Below are positions 1-5,576 of a DNA stretch of 7,686 nucleotides, piece after piece. The number at the start of each line of letters is the position of its first letter. Position 1 is the stretch's first letter. The position numbers and the translations under genes are program-made. A model generated the notes under the pieces. That model saw only the letters and a list, made by a program, of their open reading frames with translations. It ran no database searches and was not told the origin of the DNA. The stretch covers positions 1-7,686 of the forward strand of contig DFIS01000070.1 in the NCBI GenBank assembly GCA_002372175.1, given 5' to 3'. Source of the stretch: Solobacterium sp. UBA3691. Lineage in GTDB: Bacteria > Bacillota_I > Bacilli_A > Erysipelotrichales > Erysipelotrichaceae.

Positions 1-125
1 AAAGCAAACAGTGTCCAGAAGATACTGTCACTGATCTGCAGACGTGATCTGCGGATATTGCGGATCATGATCCAGAGTGCCCAGAGAGCTCCTGCCACAA
101 GCAGTAAACGAAATGCCAGCGTCAT
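1..125 (-). CDS. DUF2304 family membrane protein, N-terminal part (cut by window edge)
   Basis: The first 41 codons are visible, starting at the ATG at 125-123 and running off the left edge. The peptide begins MTLAFRLLLVAGALWALWIM, a hydrophobic segment at about residues 4-21. A basic stretch (RNIRRSR, about 22-28) follows, then LQISDSIFWTLFA, the start of a second segment. This layout, with a conserved SIFW motif, is that of the small DUF2304 membrane proteins, which in polysaccharide loci often sit directly beside a DPM1-like glycosyltransferase, as here. The ATG overlaps the TGA of that glycosyltransferase gene (ATGA, 122-125). No strong ribosome binding site precedes it, so its translation is probably coupled to the upstream gene. 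The family has no firmly known reaction; a role as membrane partner of the neighbouring transferase is inferred from context. The family call rests on a short N-terminus. Confidence 0.75.
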   Translation of the reverse strand, partial: MTLAFRLLLVAGALWALWIMIRNIRRSRLQISDSIFWTLFA

Positions 126-823
126 AATGAATTGATCTCAACTTTCTCACGGAACCATCCGATCAGCAGGATACTTGTACATACATTTGCCATATACTGA
201 ATACTTCTGGAGAAGGTCAGATAACTCTGCCCTGCTATACGCTCACGCATGGTCACCTGCACTTCGGTAACTTTTGCCCCGCATCGCATCAGGTAAGCAA
301 CCGTATCCGGTTCCGGTCCCATATTCCGGCTGTTAGCCAGGATACTGATCATCCTGCGGTCAAACATACGCATGCCGCTGGTGGGATCGGCAATCTTCCT
401 GCCTGTGGTCAGACGCATGAACAGAGCGATCATATTACTGCCGAGCATACGCATCGAGTGCGGTTTCTTCTCCGTGATAAAACGGCTGCCGATCACGATG
501 TTGTAACCTTCCGCCAGCTTGTCAGCCATTGCCTGGATATACTCCGGACGGTGCTGACCGTCACCGTCAAACTGGATCACCGCATCATAATCCTTCAGCT
601 TAGCGTATTTCATGCCTGTCTGGAATGTACCGGCAAGACCGAGATTCACCGGCTGGTCAATATAATTCAGATGATTGTCCTTCAGGATCTGCAGCGTATT
701 GTCAGTGCTTCCGTCATTGATGACAACATAATCAAAAGCCGGGCATGTCTGTGTCAGTTCACTGACTACCCGGAGAATATTCTCTTGTTCGTTATATGCA
801 GGTATCACTACTAGAACGCGCAC
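122..823 (-). CDS. Glycosyltransferase family 2, DPM1-like (polyprenyl-phosphate sugar transferase type)
   Basis: A 233-residue GT-A fold glycosyltransferase. Visible motifs are PAYNE (residues 8-12), NDGSTD (36-41, nucleotide binding), the metal-binding DGDGQH (86-91), GSRF (112-115) and DPTSGMR (146-152). This set and order is typical of DPM1-like enzymes, which move a sugar from a nucleotide donor to a polyprenyl-phosphate or other lipid-linked acceptor on the cytoplasmic membrane face. The C-terminus has one hydrophobic stretch (about 209-224) that may dock it to the membrane. The start is GTG at 823-821: the ATG two bases upstream is in another frame and meets a stop after three codons. 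An AGGAG site (about 829-834) lies at good spacing. Only one base separates this start from the stop of the preceding transferase gene, and its own TGA overlaps the DUF2304 start, so the genes are co-translated. Donor and acceptor cannot be read from the sequence. Confidence 0.92.
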   Translation of the reverse strand: MRVLVVIPAYNEQENILRVVSELTQTCPAFDYVVINDGSTDNTLQILKDNHLNYIDQPVNLGLAGTFQTGMKYAKLKDYDAVIQFDGDGQHRPEYIQAMADKLAEGYNIVIGSRFITEKKPHSMRMLGSNMIALFMRLTTGRKIADPTSGMRMFDRRMISILANSRNMGPEPDTVAYLMRCGAKVTEVQVTMRERIAGQSYLTFSRSIQYMANVCTSILLIGWFREKVEINSL

Positions 824-824
824 A

Positions 825-1649
825 TTACTCTCCTGTCTTCTTATTTATCGTATTGGAATCCTGTGCCCCTCTGTACAGCAGGGCGATGCCTCTGGCGATC
901 GGTGCCGGCCAGAACTTCTTCAGCATCCTGTATTCCTGTTCCGTACGTGTATGATCCTTGATCTCTCTGGATGTATGGGAATCCTCATGTACACGGTGTC
1001 CCATCAGTGCTTCCGGGATATAGGTAAATGAACGTCCGGGCACATTGCTTAGCTTGTACCAGCCGTACCAGTCTCCCTCACCGAGGAATTCATTCTGGCG
1101 GAAGATACGGTCAAACGGAATGTTCTCAGGCACAAATGTCACAGCCGGACAGCAGATCGCATTGCCAAAGCAGAGAGCGCTCTTGCGGATCAGAGAAGAA
1201 GACGTCGACCCTGCGGCCTTCATCGGCAGAAGCAGTGCCCTTTTGGTCTTCAGCACCTTGTTGGAATATACACGCTCATTCTCACGGATCTCATAATAAT
1301 CCGTAAAGATGATCATGGAATCGGGATGTTCACGGTACATCTCAACTGCCCTTCTGCTGAAGGAAGGATCATACTGATCATCCTGATGGGCAATCGTTAC
1401 CAGTTTATTGTTTCCGTGACTCCATGCAAAATCAAAATCACCGATGTTGCCGCCGTTTTTCACCGGGTTAACAACAACATCAAGACCGTATTTGGCAGCC
1501 AGCGAACGGATATGCTCATTATCGGTCGATGTACCGATGATCACTTCACTGGGATATTCCTGATGCAAGCAGGAAAGGATCGCATTCTCAAGATACGGTG
1601 ATTCCTTGTAAGCCAGAACAATAAATGTATGGATCGGTCTTTCTGTCAT
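825..1649 (-). CDS. Glycosyltransferase family 2 (surface glycan)
   Basis: A 274-residue GT2-type glycosyltransferase. The N-terminal Rossmann-like half opens with FIVLAYKESPYLENAI (residues 9-24), the equivalent of the usual PAYN(E) strand. A TSTDN motif (40-44) stands at the nucleotide-binding position, and HQDDQYDP (88-95) provides the DxD-like metal site. An EGDWYGW motif near residue 190 is a likely acceptor or catalytic-base region. No membrane segment is evident, so it probably works in the cytoplasm on a lipid-linked intermediate. The ATG at 1649 is preceded by GAGGAG, which also encodes the last two Glu codons of rmlC; the rmlC stop lies two bases before the ATG. The gene is therefore tightly coupled to rmlC and to the next transferase. 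The family is clear; sugar specificity is unknown. A rhamnose or other deoxysugar donor is a guess from the neighbouring epimerase only. Confidence 0.88.
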   Translation of the reverse strand: MTERPIHTFIVLAYKESPYLENAILSCLHQEYPSEVIIGTSTDNEHIRSLAAKYGLDVVVNPVKNGGNIGDFDFAWSHGNNKLVTIAHQDDQYDPSFSRRAVEMYREHPDSMIIFTDYYEIRENERVYSNKVLKTKRALLLPMKAAGSTSSSLIRKSALCFGNAICCPAVTFVPENIPFDRIFRQNEFLGEGDWYGWYKLSNVPGRSFTYIPEALMGHRVHEDSHTSREIKDHTRTEQEYRMLKKFWPAPIARGIALLYRGAQDSNTINKKTGE

Positions 1650-1651
1650 AG

Positions 1652-2233
1652 TTACTCCTCAAAGATAAAATTGGTATCCAGTTCGGCAAGAACAGGACTG
1701 ACTTCATTGCGGTCATGGGCGGAGAGGATCACACCGTCATCCCCCAGCATGCCGCAGATATCCAGTTCATTACGGTCATAGAATACGCTGAGTCCGCCGT
1801 TATTCTCCTTCTGACCGTTATAGATGTTGTCTACTTTGTAGTTATACTCACTCTGATCGCGCATGATCAGGACGCCGTGTGCAAAGCCTTTCGGGATGTA
1901 GACAAGCTTGTCATCATCCTCAAACAGGTGTACTACAGCCGCCCTGCCGAAGGTAGGACTTTCCTTCCGTACATCCACGGCAATATCATAGATCTCTCCT
2001 CTTGTACAGCGGATCAGTTTTGCCTGTGCATACGGTTCTTTCTGAAAATGCAGTCCCCGTACAGTTCCCTTCTTCGCACTGCGGGAACAGTTATCCTGTA
2101 CAGGATGGAAGGATATGCCCAGAGCATCGATACTGTTCTGGTTGTAGATCTCGGTGAAGAAACCTCTTTCATCACAATGTCTGTTTAACTGAATGATCTT
2201 AACAGCGTTTAGTAGTGTTTCTGTAGTTTTCAT
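1652..2233 (-). CDS. rmlC: dTDP-4-dehydrorhamnose 3,5-epimerase-like protein (RmlC family)
   Basis: A 193-residue cupin-fold sugar-nucleotide epimerase. Family signatures are present in order: DERGFF (21-26), VRGLHFQ (58-64, with catalytic His62), Lys72, RGEIYDIAVDVRKESPTFG (78-96), IPKGFAHG (113-120, His119), SEYNYK (128-133, catalytic Tyr132) and LSAHD (170-174). These match the His/Lys/His/Tyr/Asp set known from RmlC of dTDP-rhamnose synthesis, and the length is close to the family's roughly 180-200. The segment after the Tyr lacks the usual WNDP-like stretch, so a related epimerase acting on another dTDP-4-keto-6-deoxyhexose is possible. The frame stays open upstream to an ATG at 2269, but ATG 2233 gives the standard MKTTETLL-type N-terminus, and the upstream ATG falls inside the -35 box. 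No Shine-Dalgarno site precedes ATG 2233; a TATAAT box ends six bases before it. No rmlA, rmlB or rmlD partner is in the window. Confidence 0.88.
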   Translation of the reverse strand: MKTTETLLNAVKIIQLNRHCDERGFFTEIYNQNSIDALGISFHPVQDNCSRSAKKGTVRGLHFQKEPYAQAKLIRCTRGEIYDIAVDVRKESPTFGRAAVVHLFEDDDKLVYIPKGFAHGVLIMRDQSEYNYKVDNIYNGQKENNGGLSVFYDRNELDICGMLGDDGVILSAHDRNEVSPVLAELDTNFIFEE

Positions 2234-2269
2234 GTTCCCATTATAATCTTTACACAGATGAATAATCAA
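2234..2269 (-). promoter_or_regulatory. Sigma-A-type promoter directly in front of rmlC
   Basis: On the minus strand TTGATT (2269-2264) and a perfect TATAAT (2245-2240) are separated by 18 bases. Transcription would be expected to begin about seven bases after the -10 box, at or next to the rmlC ATG at 2233. The sequence TATAATGGGAACATG has no Shine-Dalgarno match. It lies in the 53-base gap after the 217-residue gene, so rmlC and the transferases can be expressed apart from the flippase. Function is inferred from consensus match and position. Confidence 0.62.
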
Positions 2270-2286
2270 ATCTGTTTATCGCCGTC

Positions 2287-2940
2287 TCAGAGGATCCACC
2301 AGACATCATCCGGTGTCTGAAACAGAACCCCTGTCTCTTCCTTCAGCAGTGTACCGTCTGCGTCTCTGACGACCGTTTTATGGTAATACCTGTAATCCTC
2401 AGACGCGCAGTGCCTCTCTTCATCCCAGCCCTCTTCGACCCAGGCTTCAAGATATACTTTATCCTCTCTGATCAGTGCAGCCGTTTCATGACTGTCTTTT
2501 TCAAAAGATATCCGCTTCGGCCAGTAGCATTCAAAGCGTGAATTCTCACTGACGATATTCACGTGATCACCGATCAGCCGCAGATTGTAGAGATCCACTT
2601 CCGTCATCGGCAGTATTGCGATCGCTTCCGGTTCCTTTTCAGGCAGATATCTGTACAGCGTCACTGTCTGCGCATCATCATCCGCCCTCAGGAAAAAGAA
2701 GGCTCCGTCCGCAAAGACAGGTCTTCCGCAGATCACATTCCGTTTCTTCTCAAACGGCTGATAAACCGCACCGGTCTGCAGATCATAAAAGATCAGCACA
2801 GAGCCCTGATAACCGCCATGTTCACGCCATTCCGCAAGATCGTAGAGATCACTTGTATCCGTGACCGCATATGCATACCGTTTCTGTCCCGGGATCATTT
2901 CGGCATATAAGCCATGGATCGATGCAGCACGTCTGATCAT
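2287..2940 (-). CDS. Protein of unknown function coupled to the flippase gene
   Basis: A 217-residue protein that I do not recognise. It has no signal peptide and no membrane segment. It is rich in aromatic and acidic residues, with alternating short hydrophobic strands and polar turns such as RPVFADGAFFFLR (about 72-84), VTLYRYLP (90-97) and GVLFQTPDDVWWIL at the C-terminus. The pattern suggests an all-beta, possibly propeller-like or beta-sandwich cytoplasmic protein, but that is only a visual impression. The frame stays open 13 codons upstream, yet the ATG at 2940 is the better start: it overlaps the flippase stop as ATGA (2937-2940) and has AAGGTG five bases upstream. Tight coupling to the flippase and its position ahead of rmlC point to a role in the surface-glycan pathway. 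It could instead be a passenger in the operon. Confidence 0.72.
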   Translation of the reverse strand: MIRRAASIHGLYAEMIPGQKRYAYAVTDTSDLYDLAEWREHGGYQGSVLIFYDLQTGAVYQPFEKKRNVICGRPVFADGAFFFLRADDDAQTVTLYRYLPEKEPEAIAILPMTEVDLYNLRLIGDHVNIVSENSRFECYWPKRISFEKDSHETAALIREDKVYLEAWVEEGWDEERHCASEDYRYYHKTVVRDADGTLLKEETGVLFQTPDDVWWIL

Positions 2941-4166
2941 GCCTTCACCTTCTTCCTGCCAAACACAAAGACTGCCCATGCCGCAAGCAGAAAGCTGAGA
3001 TTTGCCAGAATCAGAACATACGATATCATTTCGCAGTTACTGCCGCTGATCATCAAAGACGAAAGCACGAAGCATACCGCTGTTGATATGACAGCACACA
3101 GAAGATGTGCATAGCGGAAGCCGCGGATCACGAAGATCTGTACGGCGATCCAGGTGAACGTCAGTGTCACTCCGCAGATGATGCCTGTATACAGGTAATC
3201 GTAATGCATGCCGGCTGTCTGACCGTAGACAAGCGTCATGACCGGTCTGCCGATCAGAAATACCAGGATCTCGGCTGCCGCACCAAGTCCGACAGCACCG
3301 CCGAACAGCAGGAACATATACCTGCGATAAGCATTGCGGTCCCCATCATGCCATGCCTTGGCCATATAGGGAGATAACGTAAAGATCAGGATATTGATGG
3401 CCAGCTGCAGGAAGACGACCATCGTATAGATCGTATTGTAAATACCAAGATCAGCGAGATCTCCGTACCTGCCGTATACCAGCCTCGGTATGGCCACGAT
3501 CAGTGAGGATAACAGTTCAAATACCATGATCGGCATACATGCGCTGATGATCTGCTTCAGCCTGCTGTTAAAGACAAAGAGTCTGTCTTCCTGTACGATC
3601 TTTCTGACTCTCGGCAGATTATAGAAGAAAAACATCAGCAGTGAGATCACGGTAAGCACCCAGAAGCCGGCTGCCATACTGCCCTTCAGCTTCAGAACAA
3701 GCAGGAAGAAGAGAATGTAGGCAATACCGCGGATGATCATGGATCTGGCATTGACTTCCATGACCATTTTTCTTTGACAAAGACAATCCAGTACCTCGAT
3801 CATTGCTTCAGCCGCCTTAAACACGGTATAGGCGCACAATGCCTTTACCGTTAATGCTTCATGACTGCTGAACAGGATATACAGGCCAAGCACAGCCAGC
3901 GAAATAACGATCTCCAGGACCCTTGCCCCGACATATTCCCCAGGCAGGTAGCGGTCATCGGTATCACTGACGATATATGTCCGCATGCCCCACAGAGATA
4001 TCGCGTAGATCGTATTGCCGACACTGCTGACGATCGCATAATGCCCGCTGGCTGTTTCTCCCAACATGCGGATGATCAGGAAGCCGAAAAACCATACAGC
4101 CAGATTGTAAATGATCATCCCTGCTGTATTCATGATCAGATTGTTTTTTACCTGTGTATTTTCCAT
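2937..4166 (-). CDS. Wzx-like oligosaccharide/lipid-linked glycan flippase (MOP superfamily)
   Basis: A 409-residue polytopic membrane protein with about twelve hydrophobic segments, the layout of Wzx/RfbX-type flippases that move undecaprenyl-linked oligosaccharides from the inner to the outer face of the membrane. The first segment (NTAGMIIYNLAVWFFGFLII) with an Asn at its start, the later MRTYIVSD loop and the LGIYNTIYTMVVFLQLAINI segment are typical of the family. It heads the glycan cluster and is followed, with a 4-base ATGA overlap, by the 217-residue gene. The frame is open to 4277, but that extension would read through the tRNA-Leu gene and its terminator. The ATG at 4175 lies within the -10 box of the promoter, so ATG 4166 is the earliest start that promoter could supply. 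No Shine-Dalgarno site is visible. Substrate is unknown. Confidence 0.85.
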   Translation of the reverse strand: MENTQVKNNLIMNTAGMIIYNLAVWFFGFLIIRMLGETASGHYAIVSSVGNTIYAISLWGMRTYIVSDTDDRYLPGEYVGARVLEIVISLAVLGLYILFSSHEALTVKALCAYTVFKAAEAMIEVLDCLCQRKMVMEVNARSMIIRGIAYILFFLLVLKLKGSMAAGFWVLTVISLLMFFFYNLPRVRKIVQEDRLFVFNSRLKQIISACMPIMVFELLSSLIVAIPRLVYGRYGDLADLGIYNTIYTMVVFLQLAINILIFTLSPYMAKAWHDGDRNAYRRYMFLLFGGAVGLGAAAEILVFLIGRPVMTLVYGQTAGMHYDYLYTGIICGVTLTFTWIAVQIFVIRGFRYAHLLCAVISTAVCFVLSSLMISGSNCEMISYVLILANLSFLLAAWAVFVFGRKKVKA

Positions 4167-4202
4167 CTGTTCCATTATACCAGTATACCTGTAAGGAAAA
4201 AT
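4167..4202 (-). promoter_or_regulatory. Extended -10 promoter for the flippase gene
   Basis: The minus strand reads TGGTATAAT, a TGN extended -10 with a perfect TATAAT at 4179-4174. The -35 region (around 4197-4202) is T-rich and poor, which an extended -10 can compensate. The box ends seven bases before the ATG at 4166, so the transcript would begin at or next to that start codon. The site lies directly downstream of the tRNA-Leu terminator, so it separates the glycan cluster from the tRNA transcript. The call is by consensus only. Confidence 0.6.
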
Positions 4203-4221
4203 AAAAACCCGCATATGCGGG
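4197..4221 (-). terminator. Rho-independent terminator after tRNA-Leu
   Basis: The palindrome CCCGCATATGCGGG (4221-4208) forms a five-base-pair G+C stem with an ATAT loop. On the minus strand it is followed by TTTTTATTTTT (4207-4197). It starts 12 bases after the CCA end of tRNA-Leu, so it ends the tRNA transcript and any read-through from the pot operon. Confidence 0.88.
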
Positions 4222-4233
4222 AAGATATCAGAT

Positions 4234-4320
4234 TGGTGGGGCCAGTGGGACTTGAACCCACACGGTGTTACCACCAACGGATTTTAAGTCCGTTGCGTCT
4301 GCCTATTCCGCCATGGCCCC
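4234..4320 (-). tRNA. tRNA-Leu (anticodon TAA)
   Basis: An 87-base class II tRNA including the encoded 3' CCA (4236-4234). The acceptor stem pairs GGGGCCA with TGGCCCC, followed by discriminator A. The anticodon stem (ACGGA/TCCGT) carries the loop CTTAAAA, giving anticodon TAA for UUA/UUG leucine codons. The long variable arm GGTG-GTAA-CACC confirms the leucine class. The T arm contains GGTTCAAGTCC. It follows tRNA-Cys after a ten-base spacer and is followed by a rho-independent terminator. Confidence 0.97.
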
Positions 4321-4330
4321 TAATAAAAAG

Positions 4331-4404
4331 TGGAGGTTCCTGCCGGGATCGAACCGGCGCTCGCAGAGTTGCAGTCTGCTGCCTTACCACTTGGCTAAGG
4401 AACC
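4331..4404 (-). tRNA. tRNA-Cys (anticodon GCA)
   Basis: A 74-base tRNA including the encoded CCA (4333-4331). The acceptor GGTTCCT pairs with AGGAACC; the discriminator is T, the identity base typical of tRNA-Cys. The D arm contains AGCCAAGTGGTAAGGC, and the anticodon stem GCAGA/TCTGC holds the loop CTGCAAC, giving anticodon GCA. The T arm contains CCGGTTCGATCCCGG. It is the first gene of a two-tRNA unit with its own promoter. Confidence 0.97.
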
Positions 4405-4407
4405 ATC

Positions 4408-4428
4408 GCTTTATTATTATAATAAAGC
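4408..4428. repeat. Inverted repeat across the -10 box of the tRNA promoter
   Basis: The arms GCTTTATTA and TAATAAAGC are perfect complements around a three-base loop. The palindrome covers the -10 box and the likely start site. Neither side is followed by a T-tract, so it does not look like a terminator. It may be an operator, or chance in an A+T-rich promoter. Confidence 0.5.
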
Positions 4429-4444
4429 CCCACTTAAAATGCAA
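4410..4444 (-). promoter_or_regulatory. Promoter of the tRNA-Cys/tRNA-Leu unit
   Basis: On the minus strand TTGCAT (4444-4439) and a perfect TATAAT (4421-4416) are 17 bases apart. The expected start near 4409-4410 would leave a leader of about five bases before tRNA-Cys. The -10 and start region sit inside a perfect nine-base-pair inverted repeat (4408-4428). The site fills the short gap after potD. Confidence 0.75.
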
Positions 4445-4463
4445 TTAGTTTCTGTTACCTGTT

Positions 4464-5576
4464 TTACGCTTTTACTCTTGTCCAGAGTTCAGAGAGCTCC
4501 TGCTTCAGGACTTCGTTGTATCTGAATACTTCGTCCTTTTCAAAGCCCTGACGAGGCAGATATGCATCAATACCTGCATATTCACCATCATCAGCACTGA
4601 GATCTTCCAGAACCTGTGTGTTGGCAGAGGAATACCCTACTTCTTCAGAGTTTGCGTATGCGACATCATAGCTTGCAGAGTAATTGATGAAGGCATTGGC
4701 AAGACCGGGACATCCGGCATTGGCAGGAATGACCATCGCATCAGACCACAGATTGGTACCCTGATAAGGCTCAATGTAAGCCATGTTTTCATTCTGGGCA
4801 ATAACATATGCTGCATCACCGGAGTAGATCATGCCGATCGCCTTCTCACCGTTGACCATGGCGTCAATGATCTCATCGGTAACATAGGAAGGTTCCATTG
4901 TATCGTTGATCTCTCTGAGCCACTGGTATGCTTCCTGGATCTCTGCCTCATTCTCCGTATTCATGGAGTAGCCGAGAGCCTTGAAGGCGACCATGAAGGC
5001 ATCTCTCTCAGAGTCATAGACGAAGATATCACCCTTGTAGCGTGTATCATGCAGGATATCCCAGCCCTGAGCCTCAATATCCGCAGGATCTACCTTTGTC
5101 GTATCATAGACAAGGCCTACAGTTCCCCAGAAGTAAGGAACCGCATATTTCAGATCAGGATCATATTCTTTCTGCATCTCACGCAGCTGAGGATCGATCT
5201 GACTGATATTCTCAATAGCCTCTGTATCCAGTTCCTGCAGTCTGTTCTCCTTGATCAGTCTCTCGATCGTATAATCGGAAGGAACAAGTACATCGTAAGC
5301 ATTGCCGCCGAGCAGACTTGTATACATCATCTCATTGGATTCAAACATCTGATAGTTAACGGTAGCGTTGTATTCTTCTTCAAAATTGGAGATGACATCT
5401 TCGCCGATATACTCGCCCCAGTTGTAGACATTGATCACATTGCAGCCATAGAGTTCCTTGGCATCTTTCTGTTCGGCAGGTGCTTCGCCTCCGCTGCTGC
5501 TTCCTCCGTTGTTTCCGCCGCTGCATCCCGCAAGTACGAGAACGCTAGCTAAGAGAGCTGTTGATACTTTTTTCAT
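4464..5576 (-). CDS. potD: Spermidine/putrescine ABC transporter substrate-binding lipoprotein PotD
   Basis: A 370-residue solute-binding protein that captures polyamines outside the cell and hands them to PotBC. The N-terminus MKKVSTALLASVLVLAGC is a lipoprotein signal peptide with lipobox LAGC, lipid anchor Cys18, followed by a Gly/Ser/Asn linker (19-30). The mature domain follows the PotD pattern: YNWGEY (51-56), YESNE-like FESNEMMY (78-85), YDVLVPSDY (94-102), VPYFWGT (146-152), ALGYSMNT (200-207), IGMIYSGD (247-254) and the pocket segment LWSDAMVIPANA (276-287). Trp53, Trp277 and Asp279 correspond to polyamine-contacting residues of E. coli PotD; the pocket Trp of the MIWNG motif is Tyr251 here. 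The start overlaps the 3' end of potC by 32 bases, with GGGAAAGAAAG just upstream as the likely ribosome site. Putrescine versus spermidine preference cannot be decided by eye. Confidence 0.94.
   Translation of the reverse strand: MKKVSTALLASVLVLAGCSGGNNGGSSSGGEAPAEQKDAKELYGCNVINVYNWGEYIGEDVISNFEEEYNATVNYQMFESNEMMYTSLLGGNAYDVLVPSDYTIERLIKENRLQELDTEAIENISQIDPQLREMQKEYDPDLKYAVPYFWGTVGLVYDTTKVDPADIEAQGWDILHDTRYKGDIFVYDSERDAFMVAFKALGYSMNTENEAEIQEAYQWLREINDTMEPSYVTDEIIDAMVNGEKAIGMIYSGDAAYVIAQNENMAYIEPYQGTNLWSDAMVIPANAGCPGLANAFINYSASYDVAYANSEEVGYSSANTQVLEDLSADDGEYAGIDAYLPRQGFEKDEVFRYNEVLKQELSELWTRVKA

Noticed and set aside
458..814. Open plus-strand frames such as 458-814, 1715-2188, 3861-4448 and 5049-5552.
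   Set aside because: They lie antisense to well-supported genes, show no family motifs, and the frame at 3861-4448 reads across both tRNAs.
2093..2106. Perfect 14-base palindrome ATCCTGTACAGGAT.
   Set aside because: It lies inside the conserved HPVQDN coding region of rmlC with no promoter nearby; most likely coincidence.
4176..4277. N-terminal extension of the flippase frame through the tRNA-Leu gene.
   Set aside because: The extension translates the tRNA itself and the terminator stem; the flippase-like sequence begins only at MENTQVKNN.
4197..4320. tRNA-Leu 3' end as the attachment site of an island carrying the glycan cluster.
   Set aside because: No integrase gene and no second copy of the tRNA 3' end is visible, and composition does not change clearly across the point; only the wider contig could show it.
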